DNA of 64,000 bases from NCBI GenBank assembly GCA_000827495.1, contig KN817531.1, positions 1 through 64,000 of the forward strand. The letters run 5' to 3'. Origin of the DNA: Hypholoma sublateritium FD-334 SS-4. Taxonomy: Eukaryota; Basidiomycota; Agaricomycetes; Agaricales; Strophariaceae. A program made the position numbers and the translations under genes. Below, one piece after another: positions 37,386 to 48,658 of this stretch (its first letter is position 1; each line of letters begins with the position of its first letter). The notes below the pieces were generated by a model. It saw only the letters and a program-made list of their open reading frames with translations, was not told the DNA's origin and ran no database searches.

Positions 37386-40300
37386 AGTAATGACCAGAGA
37401 ATAATAAGGTGTCGCAGACGACCTCGGGGAAACAGTGATCAGAGCCACGTATCATGGGCCGCGACAAATAACGGACCAAACAAAGACGGTGGCGGCATGC
37501 TTTCCACCGTCGTGACCGTCTGCGACAACGCCGTCATCATACGTGTCCATTTGATCATTACCCACCGCCTGTCACCGTTTTCTGAACAAATAGCTGCACA
37601 GTGCTCGAATCCAACGTCGACGGTCAACCCAGAAATGTTAGCAGATCTGGGCTTTCGTCTTTAGCGATTATTCGGCGCGGTCGCGGTTTGGCCCCATCCA
37701 AGCCTCATCGCTCTCTCCATCAATACCAGGATCATGCGTGTCTTCGGAGAATATAGACAGACGCTTCGTGGCGGACGCTGAATGCGACGGACTGTCAATG
37801 CTGGCGATACAGAGGCGACGAAATTCACTGCTTGGTTATTTATAGCGCCCAAGAAAGGCCCAAAATTAAACTGCCCTCAAGTGCGCGTCTTTTCAGTTCC
37901 AACTCCTCAGTCAAGTCCACGCCGCTCCTAAACTTTTACTCGACAGTCACAAGTCTCTGCCGTCAGCCCACTGATTACCCACGTCTCTGCATACGAGGCA
38001 ATCCAACAAAGTATGTTCCACGCCGCTCTGACGACAATCATATTCGTTGAAGGGAGCATCAAACACAAACGGCGGGATCATTGATTCGGGTATCTTGTTT
38101 AGCGGCGACGGGCTGCCCGTCTGATCTCCTCGTCTGATCCCTCGTCGGTATGTACGATCCTTTGCCATGATGTGTACACACGGGCAGAGCGCACCGTACG
38201 TTTCCAGGGCTAACGTCGACGGCGCGGCGTGGAACGCCCGCATGCGCGCGGCGTGCGCCGCGGACGGGCGGTACCCGTGCGTCGTGTTTAGATGATATTC
38301 AAAATGCAGTGTTAATGTTAGCGTGCAATCCTGTCAATCAGCGTGTCTCGAGAAATTGACAAACCCTGCTTTTGCGCGACTCGAGGACGCACTCCAACTC
38401 AGACGTCATGTCAGGAAACGACTGGTGCCAATGCATTTTGAGGTAGCCTGGACGTGTGTATCGCCTCATTCCGAGAGCGGTGACCCCAAAACCGCCCGTC
38501 TGTATTTTCTGCCGCTACCATGCCACCAAACCCCTTCTTAACGCTTCCCCAGAAATAATGGGTACTAAAGCTTAGCGCTCATCGCTACCCCATCCATTTT
38601 TCCTGAAGGCGCTACATCCCACGCACCAGCGCTGGGATACGTGTCGCGACTCACAAGTCGTGGACGTCTGTGCGTCGACACACACCCAATCAACGCCGTG
38701 ATCTGGCAACCATCATAGCCTTTGCCGGCCGGTGGCACCTGCCGCAAACTGGGAACCGCTGGATCTCTGTGGGCTGGCTAGGTATTTTCCGGGGGCGACG
38801 AAAATCTTCAATATCTGCGGAAGATCTGTCGGTGTTAACTGACGCTTCGGCCTGCATATTTGACGGGCTGTCCTCTGCGCGACTGGCAGAACTAAAACGC
38901 GATGCTAGCATCGAGATAATCTGCGCACACGACCTAGCTGCATAAGCTACTGTGGAGGCACTGTTGGCACTGTATGGAGCTATGGCATGAAAATACTTGC
39001 TGTACACTGAATGACTGGGAGATTGAAGATACTGGACGGGAATGTTTTTCTGTAGGATACATCGAGATGCTATGGAGTGCGCTCGCCTTGCCTCACGGAG
39101 CGCGCTATCCGACTGGAGCGCGTCTAGGGCTTTCGTAGTCATGCTATGTACTGACAATACTCTCAGAGAAGAAAGCAATTAGTCCATATTAATTTTGGGT
39201 GCAGTTCAATGCCAATATTGGTCTCAAAATACCACGCAGAAATACTTTTTAGAATGCATTGCTGTGGAGTGCGTGAATCGGCTCTCCCGGGGCATGGTAC
39301 CAAGGTGAACTGTGTCTGGAGCGCTCAGGCTCTGCACTCTAATTAGAACCCCCGTCCAGAAGGTGTGTGTCTGTAATAGCATTCTGCGGTCAACACGGTG
39401 TTAGTATTGGACATCGGCCCTCGAATTCCTCGTAGAACGTGTCGACATGCTGTGACATGCGAACACCTTTCATAGCCCATTTTCTGGACTAAGTGAGCCC
39501 AAGGCCACTTCAGTTGTGCTCTGCATTTGAATTACTCATCCCGAAGAAGACTTATTTGTTTGCATAGTAATGCAGCTCGCTTGGCGTGAAAATAGGGCGT
39601 TGGCCAGATAATCACAACGTTTGGAATAAGACAAAACACTAATGATATCCCCCACCGAGCCGCCCATAGATATCTTACTCTCGGGAGTATCGTCCTCGTG
39701 CCAAAGAGGAATTTTCGACAGAGCAGAGTCCAGCCTATCTAACGCACAATTCTACTAAAAATAGAATGCACATGGACGATCGTCTATTTTTGGCGCACAA
39801 TTACTCATTCCGTAAAGCGCACTTCCGTTTAGAAAATTCGCCAAGTATGCCAGACTCCACTGAATGTGCTGCACACCCTGATAAACCCGCATTCGCGAGT
39901 GTATTTCGAGCTGTGAAGTCTTGTAGAAGCTTATGCTTACTTCCTGCACACCGACTGCTTAGCCCGGTCGAATATATTCACCGTTTTCACATATACAACC
40001 GACGTCATTGAGACCAGTTCGGAGATGGTTGTAAATGTATCTCTTTGTAAAAGTGCAAGGACAAGGTGTACCTATAAATTGGATGAATTTTTGAGATAGG
40101 ACGAGTAGTTGTCACTAGTGACTGCTTGATTTGCTGTGCAAATGACTGGTCGCATTGAATTATAGATTATTCTATTTTTAAATCGGCCTGCAGTTTCCAC
40201 TTCCTTAACTCTGGAATTGGAATTTTGTGGGTTCAAGGACCAGACAGCAACAAAACCTCACGGAGATCAATATTCAAATAGACCAATCCCTTCAAAGGTA

Positions 40301-41813
40301 CTGATCAATTACTGACATGGGATGTATATTCCCTGATAGAAAAAATAAATATTTGCATGATGCGAGACGGCGAACGGGATGCCAAGTGACTAAACAGCAT
40401 GCCAATGCGTCTGTTCAGCATATACTGCGCGCAATTACCGAAAAAATAGCTTAATGGGGCTCAATATAATCGTAGTAAATTCCTACTGTCATTCAGGTAG
40501 ATAAATGGTGATAAACCTGTGAGCAAAGCAGATGTTACTCATGCGTAGGCTGTCATGAATTACTGCCAGTCTGCCAGTGTGAATCCATAAACATGTAATT
40601 CCTCAACTTGGAATATGGTGTCATGAATTTATTAACAGATGGACTGTGCGGTTCAAATATCTTGAAATGGCGCCATGAAATAAACTAGGGATTATTCTAT
40701 TTTTGAACCGGGTTTCTTGGGTTTCCACATAGGCCAGATAGCCATGGCATCTCGTTGACTGCAACGTCGAGAGGCAAAGGCACGGCTTGAGTAATGATGT
40801 GGTATATTCATATTCTAGCAGTAAATGAGATCTTTCGGAGTAAATTACAACCCATTCCCACTGGACGTAAATCAAATCTGAGGCGAATGGTAGCAAATAT
40901 CGCGGGGATTTGTATCAAAATAGAGCGATACTTGAATCCTCCTTCAGCTTTATCTCTACTGCAATGTTACTCGGGCATGCAAGTAAACCGCTGTCCTGCA
41001 GGACTGTGCGCAATGACCCGCCCGTGATTCCTGATATACAATAATGCAGAATGGTGTGCACTTCGCAGCCGCAGGCAGTCTAATATCCACGACTCTGGGA
41101 GCGCGTTCAGAAATGGCAATATGTGTATGAACAGCGCTCTCCAAATCGGTCCGCAGGAAGCAGCATTCACGAGAGCACGTTCAGAAATAGTGCTCAGCAT
41201 GCTGCGGTGGGGTGGACTCGGGCCTCGAAAGCGCTTATCTGGTATGATCAGTGCTGCGATTCTCGTAATAGCAGTCTAGCGCTGCGATTTCGATCGCGCC
41301 TTAGATTGAGCACGCGAGAGTAATGTCTCCACGTCAAGCTGCGTGCGCGGGGAAGGTTCCGTCATCTTCCAGGCCATTCTGACCACGTACGTAGTACGCG
41401 TAACTGCGCCGTAGGAATTTCATCACGTTAGCGCCCAAATGGCGCTGGGGTCAGGTGGTGACCTCCGGGGCCGGCGACATATTATTTACAGGAACGCCAT
41501 CGACCGGCCGAGGTACGCTTCGAGACTGAGAGATTCGTTCATTCTTGGACTATATTAGACAAGGGACTCGCAGACGCTTACTGCATATCTTCTGCGTCTC
41601 CCACACCTTGCTTTTCGCGCAGCCCTTGTCCCAGCGCCCTCCAGAGCCAGCAGATGAGCTGTGAGTAACACCTTACGAGGCTTCCGGCCGCCGCCGTGCG
41701 AATACAAGAGGGCGGTGCTGAGCAGATTATAAACTTAATAAGGATCGGAGTTTGTAATCGTTTCTTACCCTTCCACCACATCTTTAAGAAGCGGACCGTC
41801 CCCACTTATACCC
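37386..41813. other. Long gene-poor spacer
   Basis: About 4.4 kb, AT-rich from about 39200 on. The longest frame (38690-39178 minus, 162 codons) has unremarkable composition and a plus-strand shadow of 91 codons; I cannot link either to a gene. A short GC-rich, coding-like island sits near 38207-38292, a word 'gattattctattttt' recurs near 40165 and 40689, and a degenerate tandem duplication lies at 41065-41205. The left end must contain the SEC23 promoter. No transposon ends were found by eye. Confidence 0.4.
41065..41205 (+). repeat. Degenerate tandem duplication (unit about 75 bp)
   Basis: Phrase 'cgcaggcagtctaatatccacgactctgggagcgcgttcagaaatgg' in the first unit resembles 'cgcaggaagcagcattcacgagagcacgttcagaaatag' in the second; the best block, 'gagcgcgttcagaaat' against 'gagcacgttcagaaat', has one mismatch. 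Both units are non-coding as far as I can tell. Confidence 0.4.
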
Positions 41814-41820
41814 TATATAA
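41814..41820 (+). promoter_or_regulatory. TATA box of the 41.9 kb gene
   Basis: TATATAA followed by a long pyrimidine-rich tract (ctctttacccctctaatat...), an arrangement typical of well-expressed fungal promoters. It lies 114 bp upstream of the ATG at 41934. Confidence 0.55.
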
Positions 41821-41933
41821 TACGCATTTTCGCTCTTTACCCCTCTAATATCCCCCCCTTGCGACTACCATCTACGCTGGCACCCATTACGCCTACCGTC
41901 GCAACTTCTGGCCAACGCCAACGCCGCCTCAAA

Positions 41934-42981
41934 ATGTCCCCAGACCCTGTCTCGCCAAAATCAGCAGTCTACCACCACGAGTCCGACGATAGAGACATGC
42001 TAGAAAGCCTTAGAGGCCTCAGTATCAAGGGGTTTCATGACTGGTACGTCGCCGCATCCTCCTCACAGTGCACCCTGGCCTGACCGTGCTGGTCGGCGAT
42101 AGCCATGAAACTCCGAACGCCAATACGCCATCCTCGACAAATGCGTCGTTGCCCACTCCTCCAGCACTCAGGACATCGCATGTCTTCCTTGCGTCGCCAG
42201 AACGCCCTTTGTGTGTCACCTCTTCATTGGGGCTCGTTGTTAACGCTAACCTCCCGTAGTAGTGGCCATGCCTGGTACGCAGAAGACCGCTCGATTCCCC
42301 CAAATGCCCCCCTCTTGAAGGACCTCGATTCCTTCACTGATGGGACAGGGCAAGGCAGTTTCGACTTCCCGCTTCCCACGGGCGCTGACGACGTCGCACT
42401 GCCTCTCATATTCCACCCCGCCGACGACTATGACGACATGGACGATGTCGATAGTCCGTCCACGGCAACCATGCCCAACTCGCTGGCATTGGACATGCTA
42501 CCATCTCCCAGCGACCCCACCGACGTCGTGCGGGCGTGGATCGAGGGTGTGTCAGCGACGACGCCGACACCCGTTGCCACGTCCGAGCTGCCGCCCAAAA
42601 AGCGGCGGCGGTCGTTCACCCAAGACGGTGACACCGACGAGCGGCGACTTCGTGCGTGGAGTCCCATCATTGAGTCTGCGACACCCCACGAAGAGCCCAA
42701 GCAAGAGGAAATGTACCCTTTTGACAGGGCTGAATGCGAGTCCCCAGGCTAGCACTTCGCCCCCTTCCCTTACCTACCCTAAACCGCCGGCCTCGCTGCC
42801 AACCGACCCATCATCTTCATCGTTGATCACTTCCTTGACTCTCTCTGAATCAGCACATATTGTGCTCGTCGACACCCTGCGGCCCAGTGGGGACCCCCAA
42901 TCTTTGCCGGAGTGGAATGTCGCCTATCTATTGCCCTGCGGGGCTGTCTATATCTTTCCACGGTCTCACAGGAACTCATGA
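41934..42981 (+). CDS. Unknown Pro/Ser/Thr-rich protein with possible intron-retention C terminus (287 or 236 aa)
   Basis: Not recognised. Exons 41934-42043, 42103-42210 and 42260-42651 join over introns of 59 and 49 bp. A third intron, 42652-42727 (GTGCGT...TTTTGACAG, 76 bp), continues the frame into exon 42728-42981 and gives 287 residues. If it is retained, the frame ends at 42752 and gives 236. The protein starts MSPDPVSPKSAVYHHESDD, contains 'DMLESLRGLSIKGFHDC', a Thr/Ser/Pro-rich linker, an acidic stretch ('DDYDDMDDVDS'), 'ALDMLPSPSDPTDVVRAWIEG' and a basic patch 'LPPKKRRRSF' that fits a nuclear localisation signal. The spliced C terminus ends 'LPEWNVAYLLPCGAVYIFPR', an ordered-looking segment, which favours the spliced form. 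Acidic, basic and Pro-rich stretches suggest a transcriptional or cell-cycle regulator, but this is only inference. Confidence 0.6.
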
Positions 42982-43586
42982 TCAACCCTTCTCACTGTGT
43001 AGAACGACATCTGACATCTTCTCATCTACGACTACCACCCAGCTGCCTATCTGAATCGCTCTCGCCAATCTCGTGCTTTCTCTGGTCTTACATATTCTCG
43101 TTGCCCCATTTACTGCCTACCCTAGGACACCCCGACGGTTCCACGTTGGTCCCATGGACATTGGTGGTAGAAATTGGTAGGATAGATTAACAGTCCCTCA
43201 GTACTATTTTTCTTCGCTTCCTATACCTACAGGTGTCCTTGCCTTGTTATCATTGCTATTTCGCCCCGTACATCGTAGCTATTTACCCCGCGTTGACCCC
43301 GCACTGTCGTACAAATATGACTCAATGCCTCGTTTTGATGGCCAAAATTCCCAGAGGCGACGGAAGATGCGGCTGGCTGATAAGATTTAGTATGCCCTTC
43401 TGCCGGAACGAGTGAGCGATTAGATCGACGCCAAATATGTGACCATAACGCGTCTATAGCGCCAAATAGATATGGTCACGGGGCTGATCGTCAACGAACC
43501 ACGCTCCATCATCTTGACTAGGCTCAATCTTCTCTATCTTAATTACTAACTCGCCTTGCGCGAGATATCCCGCCTGATCGTTCCGA
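42982..43586. other. Spacer upstream of the condensin gene
   Basis: About 600 bp with the 3' flank of the unknown gene and the promoter of the condensin gene. No TATA-like word at a sensible distance from 43587 stands out. No coding signal is supported. Confidence 0.45.
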
Positions 43587-46500
43587 ATGGCGCCCTCATC
43601 GAAGTTGGACGACGTGCACGAGCTCGTCGCTGCCATATTCGAGCAGGTCCAAGCCTCGCTCGCGAACCATAAAAAGAACTGCGTGGCACTCTTCAAGGTC
43701 CACCTCAAGGCGGCGGCAGTCACCCAACCCGCGAAAAGTGGCAACGGAGTGAAGCTGGTCGGGGAGAAGGTCTTTCAGGATGTCTTCATGGACATGGTCA
43801 GCCGTGTGTTGGTGGTGAAGAAGGGCCCTGTAACTGCGGACCGCATCGTTAAATATGTTGGGGCGTTTGTCAAATTTATGAATGAGAAAGGTGCGTGGAC
43901 CGTTTATAAACTTCCTTGTGACTCCGAGGTCTCTCGGATCTCATAATGATTCTTTGACAAACGCGATAGTTCTCGAGGCAAAAGCGAAGAATGCGTCATC
44001 TTCAACCAGAAAGGACGACGAGGACGAAACGTCAACATCGAGATTTGTTACTCGCTTGCTGGGCTGGTTGCTGCAGGGCTTTGTTGCAAAGAACAAGAAC
44101 GTGCGCTACCGCTGCATCCACGTCGTCTCCGAGATGATCTCCCACCTAGGCGAAATCGAGCACGTTGACCCCTTTCTCTTTCATGAATCTTGGCTAATTG
44201 CCGTCGGTCCGCCTTCTCAGCGAGGATGCATATAACCAGCTCCGCGACGCCCTCATCGATCGCCTCAACGATAAAGAGACGCTTATCCGCGCGCATGCCG
44301 TGATCGCATTGGCGAAGCTCATTGGTACTGAGGATCCGGACGAGGTCGAACAGGGCGAGCAGACGATCCTGCAGACCCTCCTGGAGGTCATCTCGACGGA
44401 CCCCGCAGCGTACGCACCCTTCCCCACCCCCATACTACCCCCCTTACCCCAAGCACAGCGAGGTCCGCCGTGCGGCGCTGCTCAACGTTCCGCTCGCACC
44501 CAGCACGCTCGACGCCGTCCTCAGCCGTACGCGCGATGTCGACCCCGTCACGCGCAAGCTCGTGTACGCAGGCGCGCTTGGGCTGAAGCTTGCGCACCCG
44601 CGGCACCTCACGATCGCGCAGCGCGAGCAAGTCGTAAAGGACGGACTCGGCGACCGCGAGCCGAGCGTGCGTGTTGCCGCGGGCAAGCTTGTCGCCGCGT
44701 GGTTTGACGCTGTACTCGCTGACACGACGGAAGACGGCGGGGCAGATTTGGGCGCGTGGGAGGGCGACGACGGCGGCGTGATGAAAGGACTCGTGCGCTT
44801 CCTCGGATTGTTTGACGTGTTCGGGCCCGGGGAGGCCATCGCGGTCGATGCTGTGCTCTCGATCCTCACAACGCGGCCGGACGTTCCGGATGCGTTCGTG
44901 TTCCCCGGTACGTCGTGCTATCATCTTTCGGTTTTGGATTGCTGATAAAGTGAGGCAGATGCGTACTGGAAGGCGCTGTCCCCGGAGTCGGCGCTCCTTG
45001 CGCGCGTATTCGTCGAGCACTGCACGGTGGCGAAGAACGAGGCGCGCCTCGAAACAGCCGCGCTGCCGGTCGTCACGGCGTTCGCGTTCCACATCCAGGA
45101 TGCGTACAATGGCATGCTCGAGGTGCTGCAGGAGATCGAAACGGCGAAGCTGCTCCGTGCGGGCCTCGACGACGACGAGGGCGACGAGGAGCTCGACGAA
45201 GAACTTGCGAAGCGGGAGGTCATCATGGGCGAGCTGCTCCGGATCATGCTCAAGCTGGACTACGGCGATGAAATCGGACGCAGGAAGGTCTTTTCGGTCG
45301 TCAGTGAGTGTGCAGTATGTGTTGGCTGTAAATGGACATTGACCGCGTGGTAGAGGATATGCTTGCACATCCTGAACTCCCCCCGGGGCTGATTGAGCGT
45401 TGCCTGGACGTGCTGAAGGAGATCATGCCGTCTGAACGCGATCTCATCCGCGTGATTGTCGAAATCGTGGTCGAGCTCCGTGAGACCGAGGAAGAGGACG
45501 AGATCGCGGATGAACTGCCTGTAAGATACCTCTCATAGGTCCTCGTTTTCATTCATCCAACGTCATCCTTTGCGACAGCTAAATGATGACCAGTCTGATG
45601 TTTCGCAAGCCACCATCCGCCGGGAGAAATCAGCGCGAAAGGCGAAAAGTCGTGAGGAGATGTCGAGCGAAGAGCGGACACACGCTGATCTGACCGACAT
45701 TCGCTGCCTCATGTTGTGCATCGCGACACTGGAGCGTGTCAATGGCGTCAGTCGACCTTCCATGCCGCCGCTGGTTTGCTGCTGACCGTCGGCCGCGCAT
45801 TAGACGTTTGAAGATAATTCAACACTAGAAGGGATCCTGGGCGATCTCATCATTCCATCCGTCAAGAGGAAGGAGGTCGCTATGCGGGAGAAAGCGCTCG
45901 TCAGTTTGGGGCTTTGCTGCCTCATTGCGAAGGTGAACCGTGCATTTTAGCCAACATATCGTATTACTGAACTTCCTTCACGTCGCAGAACATGGCCCTG
46001 AGTTCATTCCAACTCTTCCTCAGTCAGGCTCAGAATGCGCCCGGCGAGCTCAAGGTCCAGGTATTGCGAATCATCATGGACTTGCTGATCATGTACGACC
46101 AAGAATTCTTTGGTCGTTCAGCTGATACTGTGAGTTTCCGAGTGTCTGAATCTATGAGGGCCTCTAGTTCTGACCTTTTTCAGGCTGCAAGGATCCTCGA
46201 TTTCTTACTGCAGATTCTCGAGGCGGAAGAATCCGCAGAAGCGCAGGCGGTCATTGTTACCGGGTTCTGCAAACTTCTCCTCGCCGGCATGATCACAGAA
46301 TCCAGAGTGGGTCCCGGCGGTCATCCTTTGTAGTGATGCTGACGTATTGCCCCAGGTTCTGACATGTCTCGCCTTGATGTACATCGCGCCTACAACAGCA
46401 GAGAACCAAGAAGTCAGGCAGTGCCTCTCGTATTTCTTCCCTGTTTACTCCTACTCCTCGCCCGCCAATCAAGAGCGGATGCAGGCGGTAAGTGTCTTCT

Positions 46501-48216
46501 AACGGGACTGAAGCCATCTCTTACATTTGTGTTTGGATAGATATTCATGCCTACTTTCGATCTTGCTGTTCGCATGCATGACGATCTGGAAGACGACCAG
46601 GAGATGATCTCGCCGTATCAGTTTGGGCAGCTTATGGTTGACTGGACAAACCCGCGGAAAGCCGCTGAGATGTTAGTATCTTATTGTTTTGTTTTGTTTT
46701 TTGAAAAAGAACCTACTCATCTGCAATGCACAGTGCTGTCAAAGACACGCAAAATCTGTCTCACGTCCATCTTGCGACAGAGATATTGGTTGCCTTATAT
46801 GATTCGGACCGCACGTGTACGTCGTTTACCTGAACCTGTTTTTCATAGTCCACTTACCGTGAAGCAGCCGACCAGCAGAAGTCGCTGTGTCAGCTCCTCG
46901 GCCAGCTGGATATCGAGCACGGCCTCGATAACAAGTCAATTCTTAAACTCAACATTTTACTCTCACACCATGAGGAGGTAGTAGATCATTGTTACCTCTT
47001 CCGTTGTACGCGACTTACATACCCTTGACGTTCGCCAGCAATGTCCCTTCGAGAACACAGCCGTGGAGAAGATCTTCGACAAGTTCAGGAATCGCTTCGG
47101 CCGTACGTTCGCCAAGGAATTGGAGGAAATTGATGTGACGGAGCACATGGACGATGAGATGCGCGATCTGTATCAGCGGATCGGAATGGATGCCCCTGAG
47201 GAGGGCGAGGGTGGTTCTCGCCGGCGTTCTCGTGCACACGGAAAGCGAAGATCGCGGGATGACGAGGAGGATGAAGAAGAGGATGAAGAAGAGGATGAGG
47301 CTGAAGAGGATGTAGAAGAAGAGGCTGACGAGGGACCCGAAGCCGAGGAGGTTGTTGGAGACGAGCGGGGTCAGGAAACTACGCAACAGGAAGCAGGCGA
47401 AGAAGCGAACGAGGTAGAGGTACCGGATGCTGCAGATAAGGAAAGCCCAAGCCGGTGCGTACCCTTATCGTTGTGCGTAGTTCTAACATCAAATGCACAT
47501 CTTTATTCTTCAGATCAGCGACCCCGCCTCCTGCGCGTCCTACACGAGCGAGGCCCACCCGACAATCGAGTAGGAAATCAAAACCACCCGCAAAAACGAG
47601 TAAAACGTAATGTTTTATCTCATTTTCTCCACGAGGAGCCAGAATCTGATGAACGGTTGTGTTGTAGTCAACTTGATGCAGAATCTCAAGCCTCTGACGA
47701 AGAGAATATTCCACCCCTGGTTGCTCCAAAGAAGACGAAAGGGACCAAGTAAGTATAATACCAAGTCCAAAAAGGTGGCTAGAATCTTATACACTGCTTG
47801 CAGGCGAGCCGCAGAGGTCGCGGAGGTTGTGGATCCTCCCGTGAAGCGCAAGCGCACTCGCATTAAGGCCCCGCTGTATGTATTGATCTTTTTTTTGCCC
47901 CAGTTTAGCTTCCAACATATCCTCTAGGAAACCTGTACCAAAGGAAGCTACGCCCGAGGATTCTGACGTTGAGCAGAACGAGCCAACGCCAACAAAAGCA
48001 ACGCGCGCGACTAAAGGCAGGCAATCACGCTTACGCAAGGCCAAAACAGATAATCGGAAGGTCGCTGCGCCCCCGCCCCCGGCAGACTTCTCAGACGACA
48101 ACGACGCGGACGAAGCAGACGAGGTGGCGAGTTCGCTGGCGAGTCAGCGCTCGACGCCGGAAGCTCATCCGGCGGTGTCGCCGTCGTCCGACGATTTTGG
48201 CGGGTACTCGGATTGA
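43587..48216 (+). CDS. cnd3: Condensin complex subunit 3 (CAP-G / Cnd3 / Ycg1)
   Basis: HEAT-repeat subunit of condensin, which with the kleisin Cnd2 and the SMC pair Cut14/Cut3 compacts mitotic chromosomes. About fifteen exons separated by short introns. The N terminus is MAPSSKLDDVHELVAAIFEQ, followed by 'VSRVLVVKKGPVTADRIVKY', 'RLLGWLLQGFVAKNKNVRYR', and a HEAT unit 'LRDALIDRLNDKETLIRAHA' with 'AVIALAKLIGTEDPDE'. Then 'VRRAALLNVPLAPSTLDAVL', 'RTRDVDPVTRKLVYAGAL', 'LVRFLGLFDVFGPGEAIAVD' and the long C-terminal Cnd3 domain ('SQAQNAPGELKVQVLRIIMD', 'RILDFLLQILEAEES', 'YQFGQLMVDWTNPRKAAEM'). From 47260 there is an Asp/Glu run of about 30 residues, and the last 250 residues are disordered and charged, a likely phosphorylated or DNA-contacting tail. 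The stop is the TGA at 48214-48216, right after 'SSDDFGGYSD'. Confidence 0.93.
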
Positions 48217-48658
48217 GTGATGAGTAGATTATTTATTAATGAACTGTAGACATTTCTTCGACGTCTTGTTTTGTTAATCACGTAGTAATTGTGTATCTAC
48301 TCGACCTGCCCATGTACCGTTTCATTTAAGTACGTGTAGCCCTGTGTAGTCTTAGGATTGAGAGTTGGACCGCTTGGAACCAGGATAGGGCAGTGGTTTG
48401 AGCAAGACTTACTATCACTGGCCCACTGTTTGAACTTCTTCACCTATTAGCTCATATCTGTATAACAACACAACATCACATTTTAGTTTCCTTAGGTCTC
48501 TGCCTACATACCCAGTAGACGTTGGCAGGCGGTCAGTAACCCGCCGTGCGATGGTATGTGAAGCTGATATCTAATTCTTTCAAAACATAATTAGCGCTTG
48601 GTTGACACAAATTTTTCCTTGAGTCCTTTCCTCCAGCGAAGTCGTCGCACCGGGCGCA
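48217..48658. other. Spacer between convergent condensin and HET genes
   Basis: About 440 bp, AT-rich, between two 3' ends; it should hold both transcript ends. Nothing else seen. Confidence 0.5.

Noticed and set aside
38690..39178. 162-codon minus-strand frame
   Set aside because: Starts with a Ser-rich stretch, contains no recognisable motif, and has a 91-codon opposite-strand frame; no promoter or introns found.
44388..45368. 326-codon minus-strand open frame over the condensin gene
   Set aside because: Antisense shadow; the plus strand encodes conserved HEAT and Cnd3 motifs across the same bases.
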